NCBI RefSeq assembly: GCF_947489355.1 | Contig: NZ_CANLDD010000010.1 | Location: forward strand, 35,938-99,937 | Reading direction: 5' to 3' | Source: an uncultured Microbulbifer sp. | GTDB lineage: Bacteria; Pseudomonadota; Gammaproteobacteria; Pseudomonadales; Cellvibrionaceae | Length of the DNA: 64,000 bases | Shown: positions 25,355 to 33,679 of the stretch, piece after piece | How positions within the stretch are numbered: the stretch's first letter is position 1 | How the letters are laid out: each line of letters opens with the position of its first letter | Notes under the pieces: model-generated | Databases searched by the model: none | Seen by the model: the letters and a program-made list of their open reading frames with translations, nothing else | What the model was told of the DNA's origin: nothing | Program-made: the position numbers and the translations under genes

Positions 25355-25408
25355 GTTCAACAAGCATCAGCACGAGCGCTCGCGACAAACGCGGACTCGG
25401 CGTTACAT
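25355..25408 (+). repeat. attC site 6
   Basis: Left core GTTCAAC (25355-25361), right core GTTACAT (25402-25408), with arms AGCACGAGCG and CGCTCGCGAC pairing in the middle. It ends 3 bases before the next cassette gene. The right core deviates from consensus at one position. Confidence 0.5.
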
Positions 25409-25411
25409 GGT

Positions 25412-26059
25412 ATGACTAAGCATCTAGTGAAATTCAATGAAGATGGATTCATCGTTGTCCCAGATATAGTTTCTATCTCTGAGGTACACGAAATCAGTTT
25501 ACGCTGTAAGGACTTACAATTTCATAGGGCCGGGACGCGCAACCTGCTTAATCATAATTGGATTCAGGCGCTGTCTCTGCGTATTTCTCTTCATCCAATA
25601 ATTAGTCGTCTTCTGCCCTCAAAAGCAAAGTCAGTACAGTGTACCTACTTTCATAAGTCCAAGGACAAAAACTGGCTTGTTCCCCTGCATAGAGACACCA
25701 GCATTCCAGTGAAAGTCAAGTTCGAGGCGCCCGACTGGGACGGCTGGAGCAAAAAGGAGGGGGTTTGGTTTGCAAAGCCGCCTGAGGAAGTGCTGCGAAA
25801 CCTGGTGGCCGTACGCGTCCACCTTGAGAGAAACACGATCGAAAATGGAGCGCTTCAGGTAATCCCGGGATCACATCGACACGACGAAGTTGCAAATAAT
25901 CGCACTACCTGTGACATACCATCTGGGGGCGCATTGGTAATGCACCCATTAATTCTTCATTCTTCCTCGAAGTTGAGTTCAGGGCGTCGAAGAGTACTAC
26001 ATTTTCTCTATGCACCACCTACTTTACCGGCTCCAGCGGAGTGGGCGCATGCCATGTAA
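25412..26059 (+). CDS. Phytanoyl-CoA dioxygenase (PhyH)-like 2OG-Fe(II) oxygenase, cassette gene
   Basis: The chosen ATG gives 215 residues (MTKHLVKFNEDGFIVVPDIV, split only in print). The iron ligands are H93-x-D95 in PLHRDTS and probably H178 or H183, with R192-R194 as the 2-oxoglutarate anchor. GALQVIPGSHR near residue 147 is the hallmark of the PhyH family. Members hydroxylate many small molecules, so the substrate is unknown. An in-frame start at 25337 would translate through the attC. The stop codon overlaps the next attC left core (ATGTAAC). Confidence 0.75.
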   Translation: MTKHLVKFNEDGFIVVPDIVSISEVHEISLRCKDLQFHRAGTRNLLNHNWIQALSLRISLHPIISRLLPSKAKSVQCTYFHKSKDKNWLVPLHRDTSIPVKVKFEAPDWDGWSKKEGVWFAKPPEEVLRNLVAVRVHLERNTIENGALQVIPGSHRHDEVANNRTTCDIPSGGALVMHPLILHSSSKLSSGRRRVLHFLYAPPTLPAPAEWAHAM

Positions 26060-26152
26060 CCAGTCTATGGTGCATCAGCTCAGCAAGCTGGACTTGGACC
26101 TCCATTCTGCGCTTTCGGCGCTCCATTACGGTCGCACAGTAAAAGTATTATG
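26054..26152 (+). repeat. attC site 7
   Basis: Left core ATGTAAC (26054-26060) contains the stop codon of the preceding gene. Inner arms GGACCTCCATT-CTGCGC and GGCGCTCCATTACGGTC pair around TTTC. The right end reads GTATTATG, again with A in place of the consensus G of the core, as in site 2. Confidence 0.55.
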
Positions 26153-26166
26153 TGTAGGGGGAGAAT

Positions 26167-26553
26167 GTGAGTAATTCTGATTTAGAGCATAAGTTCGAGC
26201 TATCCTCGGGACATTCTTGTCAGCTGTTGCGAATCCGAAAGGATTTAATTCCAAATTACTATATTTTAGCTTTTTCTAAAACACAGGGAGAACCAACTCC
26301 TGAAGAAGTTACAGAAATGTTAAAGTTAGGTACTTTTCATGCGCAAAAATTAGCAGAAGAAGTTGTCGGTGACCCTGAAGCCTTTACAGTTTTATATAGT
26401 GGATATAGCGCTAGACGTGAAAAAGGCTGGCACGTGCATATTGTTTTGTTGGGAAGCCGGTGGAAGAAAGCTTGGCTTTATATGATTTTATCTGGCAAGA
26501 ACCTCTCTCAAGCATTTGGTTTGCGTAAAGATGATGCTCCAGGAATTAAATAA
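26167..26553 (+). CDS. Conserved-looking protein of unknown function, cassette gene
   Basis: GTG start with GGGGGAGA a few bases upstream; 128 residues. The protein is soluble with a mixed alpha/beta pattern and contains GWHVHIVLLG near residue 87. The His-x-His followed by hydrophobic residues recalls the HIT signature but lacks the third histidine, so I do not assign it. Its stop codon overlaps the start of the next gene (TAATG), so the two are translated together within one cassette. Confidence 0.55.
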   Translation: MSNSDLEHKFELSSGHSCQLLRIRKDLIPNYYILAFSKTQGEPTPEEVTEMLKLGTFHAQKLAEEVVGDPEAFTVLYSGYSARREKGWHVHIVLLGSRWKKAWLYMILSGKNLSQAFGLRKDDAPGIK

Positions 26554-27161
26554 TGGAGGAATCAAAGTGGCTGGAATTAATGGAAAGATTAGGCTTCGAT
26601 TCAAATATTGAAACCTATTTAAAATTGCAGTCTCATTATGATAAAAAGCATCGCCATTATCATAATTCCAGCCACATAAATGCCACATTAAAGAATTTAG
26701 AGCAAGTTAAGCATCTGGCAAATGACTATAATGCCTTGGAAATTGCCCTTTGGTTTCATGATGCTATCTACAAAGTTTTTTCATCAGGCAATGAGTTAAA
26801 TAGCGCTAATTGGGCGTCTCAGTTTCTGAAGATAAATAAGGCTCAAGATAATTTTATAGAAAATGTGCATCGATTAATTATGGCAACTCTACATAATACA
26901 GTATTCTATGACAATGATGAAAGGCTTATTGTAGATATTGATCTATCGATTCTGGGAAGTCATGGTGAACTTTATAATAAGTTTGAGCTATGGGTGGGGA
27001 GGGAGTACAAGCTCATTCCCGGTTTCATATATAAGAAAAAGCGCAAAAAAATCTTAGAAGGCTTTCTGGCTAGAAAGAGAATATACTCCCATGAATATTT
27101 CTTTGAAAAGTTTGAGGAGTCAGCAAGAAAAAATATAAGAAATACTATTGATAGTTTATAA
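26553..27161 (+). CDS. Predicted metal-dependent HD-superfamily phosphohydrolase, cassette gene
   Basis: The 202-residue protein matches a family of predicted HD phosphohydrolases: HYHNSSHI near residues 36-42, WFHDAIY (H69-D70) and IVDIDLSILG near residue 125, with LIMATLHN between. The substrate is unknown; relatives act on nucleotides or other phosphates. It overlaps the preceding gene by one base (TAATG), so the cassette is bicistronic. The stop codon touches the next attC. Confidence 0.75.
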   Translation: MEESKWLELMERLGFDSNIETYLKLQSHYDKKHRHYHNSSHINATLKNLEQVKHLANDYNALEIALWFHDAIYKVFSSGNELNSANWASQFLKINKAQDNFIENVHRLIMATLHNTVFYDNDERLIVDIDLSILGSHGELYNKFELWVGREYKLIPGFIYKKKRKKILEGFLARKRIYSHEYFFEKFEESARKNIRNTIDSL

Positions 27162-27258
27162 ATCATATCCGAAGCGCTGTAATCGGACCCTGCAAACTGC
27201 CACACTTTTTGCTCAAAAACCCCGCCAGCTTGTTGCGCAGTTGAGTTGTGCGTTATAC
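27156..27258 (+). repeat. attC site 8, end of the array
   Basis: Right core GTTATAC (27252-27258) preceded by CAGTTGAGTTGTGC. Inner arms CTGCCACACTTTTTG and CAAAAACCCCGCCAG pair partly. The left core TTTATAA overlaps the stop of the preceding gene and is degenerate. No further attC is seen before terC. Confidence 0.5.
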
Positions 27259-27309
27259 GCACTGAGAGATGCCTTCTTTAACAGAGGCATAGATGAAAAA
27301 CAAGAAAAG

Positions 27310-27420
27310 TTAGCCAGACGGTCTTACCGCCGCTATTGTAGCGCGATTATAGATAGCCACGTCGTCGCCATTGTGCGGGGCGCCATACGAACCCCCGCAC
27401 AATGGGCAGTGGTAGACCAT
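27310..27420 (-). CDS. Possible 36-residue zinc-ribbon-like peptide
   Basis: On the minus strand an ATG at 27420, with AAGGGGG just before it, opens 36 codons reading MVYHCPLCGGSYGAPHNGDD and then a short tail. CPLCGG is a zinc-knuckle half and H16 could add a ligand. The frame begins 7 bases after the terC stop, so it would be the second gene of that transcript. It coincides with a perfect inverted repeat, which argues that the sequence may be a terminator instead. Confidence 0.25.
   Translation of the reverse strand: MVYHCPLCGGSYGAPHNGDDVAIYNRATIAAVRPSG
27368..27405. terminator. Strong hairpin downstream of terC
   Basis: CCATTGTGCGGGG (27368-27380) pairs perfectly over 13 bp with CCCCGCACAATGG (27393-27405). 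It lies about 23 bases after the terC stop codon. There is no T-run on either strand, so termination by this hairpin alone is uncertain. Confidence 0.45.
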
Positions 27421-27427
27421 TGCCCCC

Positions 27428-28189
27428 TTATTCCCCGCTGTCATTGCGTAGCCTGTGGTGTAACTTGATCGGCGGGGCCTGCTGCTTCTTGCTGCGCAGG
27501 CGCAGGTTGAGCATCTCCACCATCATGGAGAAAGCCATGGCAAAGTAAATATACCCTTTGGGTACATGCACATCAAAGCCTTCCACCACCAGGGTCAGAC
27601 CCACCATAATCAGAAAGGCCAGCGCCAGTATCTTTACCGTTGGGTGCCGATCAACAAAATCACCGATGGGTTTGGCCGCAACCAGCATCACAGCAACGGC
27701 CAGGACAATGGCAACCGCCATAATGGAAATCTCATCTACCAGTCCCACCGCGGTAATGACCGAATCCAGGGAGAAGACAATATCCAGAAGTGCAATCTGC
27801 AACAGGACTATGCCGAAGCCGGCGCTGCCCAGAGTCGCGGCGTCCGTCTCTGCCCCTTCAAGGCTATTGTGGATTTCGTGGGTCGCCTTGCCTATCAGGA
27901 ACAGGCCACCCCCAATCAAAATGATATCGCGCCCGGATATTTCCATTCCAAACAGGCTAAACAGGGGTTCTACCAACCCCATGATCCAGACGATGGAGAA
28001 CAGCAGGGCCAAGCGGGTGACCATCGCCAGGGTCAGGCCAATAAAGCGCGCGAATTCCCGCTGCTTGGCCGGCAGCCGACCGACGAGAATGGAGATAAAG
28101 ATAATGTTGTCGATGCCCAGTACTATCTCCAACGCGGACAGGGTGGCCAGCGCAATCCAGGCCTCCGGGTTGACTACCCACTCGAACAT
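27428..28189 (-). CDS. TerC-family integral membrane protein
   Basis: The 253-residue protein has seven or so membrane segments. The family signatures are ALEIVLGIDNIIFIS near residue 19 and QIALLDIVFSLDSVITAVG near residue 130; the paired aspartates (D26, and D133/D139) lie in the membrane and are thought to bind a metal ion. TerC proteins were named for tellurite resistance, but several now appear to export or metalate with manganese. The gene is outside the cassette array and has ordinary base composition. Confidence 0.88.
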   Translation of the reverse strand: MFEWVVNPEAWIALATLSALEIVLGIDNIIFISILVGRLPAKQREFARFIGLTLAMVTRLALLFSIVWIMGLVEPLFSLFGMEISGRDIILIGGGLFLIGKATHEIHNSLEGAETDAATLGSAGFGIVLLQIALLDIVFSLDSVITAVGLVDEISIMAVAIVLAVAVMLVAAKPIGDFVDRHPTVKILALAFLIMVGLTLVVEGFDVHVPKGYIYFAMAFSMMVEMLNLRLRSKKQQAPPIKLHHRLRNDSGE

Positions 28190-28490
28190 AAAAGTGTTCC
28201 TTTTTTTGAATGCGGATATTGTGTCACTGTTAACTTTGTCGGCGACCAGCTTAGCACAGCGCAGGGAAATGCCGCAGCAAACACAATTTGGCCCAAATGC
28301 CAGAGGGGGCGGCAGTGCTGCCTAGAGGCTCGGCTCTTTCAAAAACGATAACAAAGGGGAGGGAGCAGGTAACCGGTTTGTTGGTGGGTTTAAATAATGA
28401 GCGTGTGCGTTGTTCCCGCCGTTGTTCTATTCGCCCTTGCGTCCTGGTGTTTCAGATTCAATACCTGGCGCTCTCCTTTGCGGCCCGGTT

Positions 28491-28805
28491 CTAGCGTGGC
28501 TCTCGCGCTGTCGGCCTGGTACCACCACACTGCCAGCAATAGTCAAATGCAGCCCCATTCTCTTCACTACAGTGCGGGCAGTGCCAGCCCTGCCCTGTTT
28601 CGACATCCTCCAACAGCCGACGTGCATGCTCAAAGTCACGGTCCCGTTCCAGCCACAATTCCGGCCATGCCTGGTTGGGAGCCAGCTCTCCGGATGCCCC
28701 CTGGGCAAACGCGTTTTTCAGGAATACCGGGATACCGGCCACCTCAAGGCGGCTTTTCGCCAATTCGACCAACAGGCGGTTTTCGTGGGTGTAGATCAGC
28801 TTCAT
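28491..28805 (-). CDS. DUF2007 protein with C-terminal zinc ribbon
   Basis: The start MKLIYTHENRLLVEL at 28805 matches DUF2007, a small domain described as a putative signal-transducing fold. It gives 104 residues. A zinc ribbon follows (HCPHC near residue 75 and YCWQCGG near residue 89). The frame is open to 28841, but those 12 residues are not conserved in style. No partner gene is evident, so the function is unknown. Confidence 0.75.
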   Translation of the reverse strand: MKLIYTHENRLLVELAKSRLEVAGIPVFLKNAFAQGASGELAPNQAWPELWLERDRDFEHARRLLEDVETGQGWHCPHCSEENGAAFDYCWQCGGTRPTAREPR

Positions 28806-29064
28806 CATAAAATAGGGCGCAGTACCCTCGGCAATTAACACGTGTTTTTGTGGACGACTGGATTGCTGTTGCGAAAATTGGGGCGCCAGGAAGATGCTGT
28901 GGCCTGTATTTTAAGGGGCGCATGCGGGGGCGTGACCCGAAGCGGCACTTTCCTGTACCCATTGACAACCCGGCTGTCTATTTGGTTGCCAGTTTAACAA
29001 AACGACGCGTGAAGTAACCCTACAGAGTGACGGGCCAGGCAGAAATTCGAAACAAAGTGACCCG

Positions 29065-29463
29065 TTACTCCGGCTCGGCCAGGGTGCAGTCCTCTACCGC
29101 ACAGTAATCCTCATGGGACACCGTGATAATTTCCAGAACGTTGCCCAGTGAATTGAGTGCGGCCCGACTATGCACCAATACTCTGCCGGAGCGACTGGCG
29201 ATATATTCGATGACGGCTCTGCCTTTGGAGCTTTTGTACACCGCCAGGCGCTGGCCTTTTTCCACTGAGTCGCCGTGGCTGACCAATAGCTGAATCCACT
29301 CCCTGGGGTGAATCTGTGCGGTACCCGTGCGCGAAGTGCCCGCGTGACCCTGCCCGGTGCCCAGCAGACCCGCTATCTCTCCGAGGGGAGGGGTCTCCGC
29401 TGCCCCTACTTGTGTCCATCCACTGAGAGTCAGGATCACTAAAAACAGGAGGACTCTTTTCAA
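29065..29463 (-). CDS. Small exported protein with a biotinyl/lipoyl-like fold
   Basis: The TTG at 29463 (GGGAGAAATGGG just upstream) gives 132 residues with a signal peptide ending near VGAAE (residue 22). The middle follows the barrel-sandwich pattern: VSHGDSVEKGQRLAVY, AVIEYIASRSGRVLVH and ALNSLGNVLEII. This is like lipoyl domains and the adaptor region of HlyD proteins, without the modified lysine motif DKA/MKM. An ATG at 29520 is in frame but adds a polar extension before the signal. Function unknown. Confidence 0.5.
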   Translation of the reverse strand: MKRVLLFLVILTLSGWTQVGAAETPPLGEIAGLLGTGQGHAGTSRTGTAQIHPREWIQLLVSHGDSVEKGQRLAVYKSSKGRAVIEYIASRSGRVLVHSRAALNSLGNVLEIITVSHEDYCAVEDCTLAEPE

Positions 29464-29772
29464 CCCATTTCTCCCACACGCAGTTGACTTCGCGGGAATA
29501 CAACCCGCACCACTGGGCATGTCACCATCGCCTTTTGCAAGGGGTGATATTTTAGGTATAGCTGACTCGGTAATTCACGCCAGAAAAAGCGCCTGTGCGC
29601 CGTCTATGTGTGGGCGCGGTGGTGATTCGGGCTTTCAGTGAGCCTGGTGGTCACCGTCTCGGAAATCAGGGGGGGTGGCGCGCACTTACCTGTATAGCAG
29701 GGCTGCGGCGCCACCGCTTTGTGGCGTCAATACCCGGAACCTGAGTGGGGGCCGGGTTGGTCGGGGCGTGGT

Positions 29773-31281
29773 TCAGCCAAGATCAATCCAGGTGGATTTC
29801 AGCTCGCAGTATTTGTCCAGCGCATGCAGGGATTTGTCGCGGCCGTTGCCAGACTGCTTGAAACCGCCGAAGGGCACCGTGATATCGCCACCGAAGTAGT
29901 TGTTTACCCACACGGAGCCCGCATAGATATCGCGGGCCATACGGTGGGCGCGGCCCAGGTTGTTGGTCCAGATACCCGCTGCCAGGCCGTAGATGGAGTC
30001 GTTGGCAATGGCGAGGGCTTCCTCTTCGGTCTCAAACTCCATTACCGACAACACCGGCCCGAAGATCTCCTCGCGGGCGATGGTCATATCGCCAGTCACG
30101 CCGCGAAATACCGTGGGCTCATAGTAGTAACCCCCCGCGACCGCTTCCACGGGTCTGCCGCCACATACCAACTGGGCTCCCTGCTCCAGGCCCTTGGCGA
30201 CGTAAAATGCAACCGTATCAAACTGGCTGCGGTCGATCAGTGCCCCCATTGCCGTATTCGGGTCCTGGGGATGACCGGGTTTGAAGTGTCGAGCGGCTTT
30301 GCGCACCTTTTGGGTAAACGCCTCAGCGATACACTTTTCCACCAAGAGACGCGAGCCGGCGGTGCAGGTTTCGCCCTGATTGTAGAAGATGGCCAATGCC
30401 GCCGCTTCGGCGGCCCTGTCCAGGTCCGCATCGGCAAAAACAATATTGGGGCTTTTGCCGCCCAGCTCCAGAAAGGTGCGCTTTAGATTCGATTGGCCGG
30501 CATATTCCGTGAGGGACTTGCCCACCGCGGTGGAACCGGTAAACGTGAGGCAATCAATGTCCATGTGCAGACCCAGCGCCTTGCCCAGGCTGCTGCCCGG
30601 CCCCGGCAGTACATTCAGCACGCCGTCCGGCAGGCCCGCTGCCTTGGCCAGCCCCGCCAGTTTGATGGCGGTGAGCGGGGTATTGGAGGCGGGCTTTAAA
30701 ATCACGCTGTTGCCGGTGGCCAGTGCCGGGCCCAGTTTCCAGGCGGTGGTGGACAGGGGGAAGTTCCAGGGCACAATTGCCGCCACCACCCCCAGGGGCA
30801 TGCGGGTAATCAGGCCCAGTGTGCCGGGGCCTGTGGGTGCCACTTCGTCGTAGATTTTGTCGATGGCTTCGCCACTCCAGCGGAGTGTGGTGGCCGCGCC
30901 GGGAACATCCACCGCCATGGTATCGCCGATGGGCTTGCCCGCATCCAGGCTCTCCAGCAGGGCGATTTCCACCTGGTGCGCCTCAATCAGTTCGGCGAAG
31001 CGCACCAGCACTTTCTTGCGTTCCGTTGGTGGCATTTTCGACCAGATGCCGGATTCAAAAGTCTCGCGCGCCACGCGTACCGCCCGATCTGCGTCCTCGG
31101 GGCCACAGCTGGCAATCTGTGCCAGTGCTTCGCCATTGGCTGGATTGTGGATAGTGCGGGTTTTGCCGGAGAGGGCATCGACATAGTGGCCATTGATAAA
31201 GGCGCGGTCCTCAATCTTCAGAGAACGCGCTAGGGCCTGCCATTCCTGCAGGTTTCGGGGCGTAGTATTTTGTACTGACAC
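29773..31281 (-). CDS. NAD(P)-dependent aldehyde dehydrogenase, PuuC-like
   Basis: The 502-residue enzyme has the aldehyde-dehydrogenase signatures FLELGGKSPNIVFADADLD (catalytic Glu) and FYNQGETCTAGSRLLVE (catalytic Cys), with the NAD-binding PWNFPLS near residue 175 and GFKQSGNGRDKS near the end. It is closest in style to PuuC/AldH, which oxidises gamma-glutamyl-gamma-aminobutyraldehyde and related aldehydes in polyamine breakdown. No other put or puu gene is nearby, so the substrate is uncertain. The FAH-family hydrolase gene lies 90 bases away on the same strand. Confidence 0.85.
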   Translation of the reverse strand: MSVQNTTPRNLQEWQALARSLKIEDRAFINGHYVDALSGKTRTIHNPANGEALAQIASCGPEDADRAVRVARETFESGIWSKMPPTERKKVLVRFAELIEAHQVEIALLESLDAGKPIGDTMAVDVPGAATTLRWSGEAIDKIYDEVAPTGPGTLGLITRMPLGVVAAIVPWNFPLSTTAWKLGPALATGNSVILKPASNTPLTAIKLAGLAKAAGLPDGVLNVLPGPGSSLGKALGLHMDIDCLTFTGSTAVGKSLTEYAGQSNLKRTFLELGGKSPNIVFADADLDRAAEAAALAIFYNQGETCTAGSRLLVEKCIAEAFTQKVRKAARHFKPGHPQDPNTAMGALIDRSQFDTVAFYVAKGLEQGAQLVCGGRPVEAVAGGYYYEPTVFRGVTGDMTIAREEIFGPVLSVMEFETEEEALAIANDSIYGLAAGIWTNNLGRAHRMARDIYAGSVWVNNYFGGDITVPFGGFKQSGNGRDKSLHALDKYCELKSTWIDLG

Positions 31282-31371
31282 GGCACACCTTGTTTGGGGT
31301 TGAAACTTGTTCGGGTTATATCGAAAACGTGATCACAAATCAAAGGGCATCTGTTGGCGGTCGCCTTGGGT

Positions 31372-32034
31372 TCAGGCCACCCGGGTCTCCACCTGCAACC
31401 AGTCTTCCTGCAACTGCATGGTGATTTTGTCACCGCGATGTAGTTCGCCAACCCCCGAGGGAGTGCCGGTCAGCACCACATCGCCGGGTTCCAGGGTAAA
31501 GTGGTTGCTGATATAGGCCACCAGATCAAGGATCGGCGTGAGCATTTGCCGGGTCATACCGCGCTGGCGCAGCTCGCCATTTAGCCACAGGGCATAGTTG
31601 AGCGCATCCCAGTCCGGTAGCGAGCCCAGTCGGACAAAGGGGGACAGGGGGCAGGAGTGATCAAAGCCCTTGGCCTTCTCCCAGGGGTGCCCGGCCTTTT
31701 TCAATTGCGCCTGCAGCGTGCGCAGGGTCAGATCCAGCCCCAGTCCCAGCCCCGCCAGCGCCGGGGGGACCTCGGCGGTATTGGCACCGCGCAGCCGGCG
31801 GCCGATCAACAGCGCAAGTTCCCCCTCAAAGTGACAACTGCCGCGCCCCACTGGCAGGTGAATAGGCCGGCGTATATCCACAGCCGCCGTGGCCGGTTTG
31901 ATAAACAACAGCGGTTCCTCGGGCACCGGGTTATTGAGTTCCGTGGCATGGCTGGCGTAATTGCGCCCCACGCACACGATCTTGCCCAATGGGAATGGCG
32001 CCGGGTGGCCACAGTTAAATTGATGTTGATACAT
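31372..32034 (-). CDS. Fumarylacetoacetate hydrolase-family protein
   Basis: The 220-residue protein has the FAH fold signatures: KIVCVGRNYASHATEL near residue 18, HFEGELALLIGR near residue 68 (E-x-E metal ligands), KGFDHSCPLSPF near residue 122 and GDVVLTGTPSGVG near residue 187. Single-domain members act as acylpyruvases or oxaloacetate decarboxylases, with a divalent metal. Which reaction applies here cannot be told. It is transcribed away from serA, with a 146-base divergent region between. Confidence 0.87.
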   Translation of the reverse strand: MYQHQFNCGHPAPFPLGKIVCVGRNYASHATELNNPVPEEPLLFIKPATAAVDIRRPIHLPVGRGSCHFEGELALLIGRRLRGANTAEVPPALAGLGLGLDLTLRTLQAQLKKAGHPWEKAKGFDHSCPLSPFVRLGSLPDWDALNYALWLNGELRQRGMTRQMLTPILDLVAYISNHFTLEPGDVVLTGTPSGVGELHRGDKITMQLQEDWLQVETRVA

Positions 32035-32180
32035 AAATAAACAAAATAGTTAGGATAGTTATTTCGAATAAAGTGATATAAGCCGCCTGTGCTATGATCG
32101 CGCTTTTGCTTGGCGCCGGGCAATCGAGAAGCGCCCAGCAGGAATGCGCGCCCTATTCACACCCGGTGAAGAGATAGTTT

Positions 32181-33428
32181 ATGGCTCCACACAATCCCGA
32201 TCAAAGAAAGTCCCTGCAAAAAGACAAGATTCGTATCCTGCTGCTGGAGGGCGTGCACCAGTCCGCTGTGGATCTGCTCGCTTCCCGCGGCTACGCCAAT
32301 GTGGAGTATGTAAAGACGGCACTGCCCCAAGAGCAATTGATTGAAAAGATTGCCGATGTGCACTTTATTGGTATCCGCTCCCGCACCCAGCTTACCCGCA
32401 AGGTATTGCAGAGTGCCCCCAAGCTGGTGGCCGTTGGCTGCTTCTGCATCGGTACCAACCAGGTGGACCTGCCGGCTGCTACAGCGCTGGGAATTGCCGT
32501 ATTTAACGCACCTTATTCCAATACCCGCAGCGTGGCCGAGCTGATGATCGCTGAGGCGATCCTCATGCTGCGGGGCATTCCGGAGAAAAACGCTGTTTGC
32601 CACCGCGGTGGCTGGCTCAAGTCTGCCAGCGGCGCCTTTGAGGCCCGCGGCAAGACGTTGGGTATCATCGGTTACGGTGCCATTGGTTCTCAGGTTTCCG
32701 TGATGGCGGAAGCCATGGGGATGCGGGTGAAGTTCCACGATGTGGTCACCAAGCTGCCCCTGGGCAATGCCACCCAGGTCTCCTCCCTGGAAGTGCTGTT
32801 GCGGGAGTCGGATGTGGTATCACTGCATGTGCCCGAACTGCCCTCCACCAGGATGATGATCGGTGCAGAGCAGATCGCTCAGATGAAGCCGGGCGCTATT
32901 TTGCTCAACGCCTCCCGCGGTACCGTGGTGGATATTGATGCACTGGCACAGGCGCTGAATCGCAAGCACTTGGCCGGCGCCGCCATCGATGTTTTCCCGC
33001 GGGAACCGCGCAGTAACACGGAAGAGTTTATCTCTCCCCTGCGCCACATCGACAATGCCCTGCTGACGCCCCATGTGGGTGGCTCTACCGTGGAAGCCCA
33101 GGAAAACATCGGCACCGAAGTATCGGAAAAGCTGGCACACTACTCCGACAACGGCACCACGACCAGCTCGGTGAATTTCCCCGAAGTGGCACTGCCCAGC
33201 CACCCCGGTGCGCACCGGCTGCTGCATATCCACGAGAACGTGCCCGGCGTACTGAGCGCCATCAACCAGGTATTTTCTGAAAACGCCATCAATATCTCCG
33301 CCCAGTTCCTGCAGACCAACGAGACCCTGGGGTACGTGGTGATCGACGTGGATGCGGCGTACTCGGACCTGGCCCTGGGGAAACTGAAAACGATTCCCGG
33401 TACCCTGCGCTGCCGTAGACTTTTCTAA
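32181..33428 (+). CDS. serA: D-3-phosphoglycerate dehydrogenase
   Basis: This 415-residue enzyme makes 3-phosphohydroxypyruvate, the first step of serine synthesis. The NAD-binding motif is GIIGYGAIGSQV near residue 162, the catalytic arginine is in NASRGTVVD and the catalytic histidine in LLTPHVGGST. A C-terminal ACT domain (HENVPGVLSAINQVF onward) fits the serine-inhibited form of E. coli SerA (about 410 residues). GAAGAGA lies 6 bases before the ATG. A hairpin follows the stop. Confidence 0.93.
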   Translation: MAPHNPDQRKSLQKDKIRILLLEGVHQSAVDLLASRGYANVEYVKTALPQEQLIEKIADVHFIGIRSRTQLTRKVLQSAPKLVAVGCFCIGTNQVDLPAATALGIAVFNAPYSNTRSVAELMIAEAILMLRGIPEKNAVCHRGGWLKSASGAFEARGKTLGIIGYGAIGSQVSVMAEAMGMRVKFHDVVTKLPLGNATQVSSLEVLLRESDVVSLHVPELPSTRMMIGAEQIAQMKPGAILLNASRGTVVDIDALAQALNRKHLAGAAIDVFPREPRSNTEEFISPLRHIDNALLTPHVGGSTVEAQENIGTEVSEKLAHYSDNGTTTSSVNFPEVALPSHPGAHRLLHIHENVPGVLSAINQVFSENAINISAQFLQTNETLGYVVIDVDAAYSDLALGKLKTIPGTLRCRRLF

Positions 33429-33435
33429 GCCGTTT

Positions 33436-33464
33436 ACCCGGCAACCTCTATTGGGTTGCCGGGT
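33436..33464 (+). terminator. Hairpin after serA
   Basis: ACCCGGCAACC (33436-33446) pairs with GGTTGCCGGGT (33454-33464) over 11 bp, 7 bases after the serA stop. The tail is not T-rich, so it may work with another factor or only protect the mRNA end. Confidence 0.6.
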
Positions 33465-33679
33465 GAACCGCCAGCCGAGGCAGGCCCAATAGCCGGATAC
33501 GTTTTTTTGTCAACGGGCACATGGTCAAAAGATGCCCTCACTGGCAGCCAAAATGATTGATCCCGACTGGCAGCTACTCCTACAATAGGGCTTCCTATTC
33601 TGTTGCCCCTGCACCAGGCACCGCGCTTCCCGTGCATCCCCTGGTTTGGCATTTCACTTTTTTCATTGCGAGTGTTCCC

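Larger units (their letters stand above)
18236..27258 (+). mobile_element. Integron gene-cassette array without an integrase in the window (CALIN-type)
   Basis: This is a block of mostly short, AT-rich plus-strand genes of unrelated function. Eight imperfect palindromes separate them, with ends of the RYYYAAC ... GTTRRRY type or near variants, at 18692, 21048, 21757, 22836, 24100, 25355, 26054 and 27156. Several of the left ends overlap or touch the stop codon of the preceding gene, as cassette attC sites do. No IntI-like frame is present; the only recombinase fragment belongs to an IS91-type element. The left boundary is set at a lone GTTAGAG (18236-18242) just before the first cassette gene and is uncertain. 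Confidence 0.7.

Noticed and set aside
27558..28351. Two long plus-strand frames opposite terC
   Set aside because: They are mirror frames of a strongly conserved membrane-protein gene and have unnatural composition.
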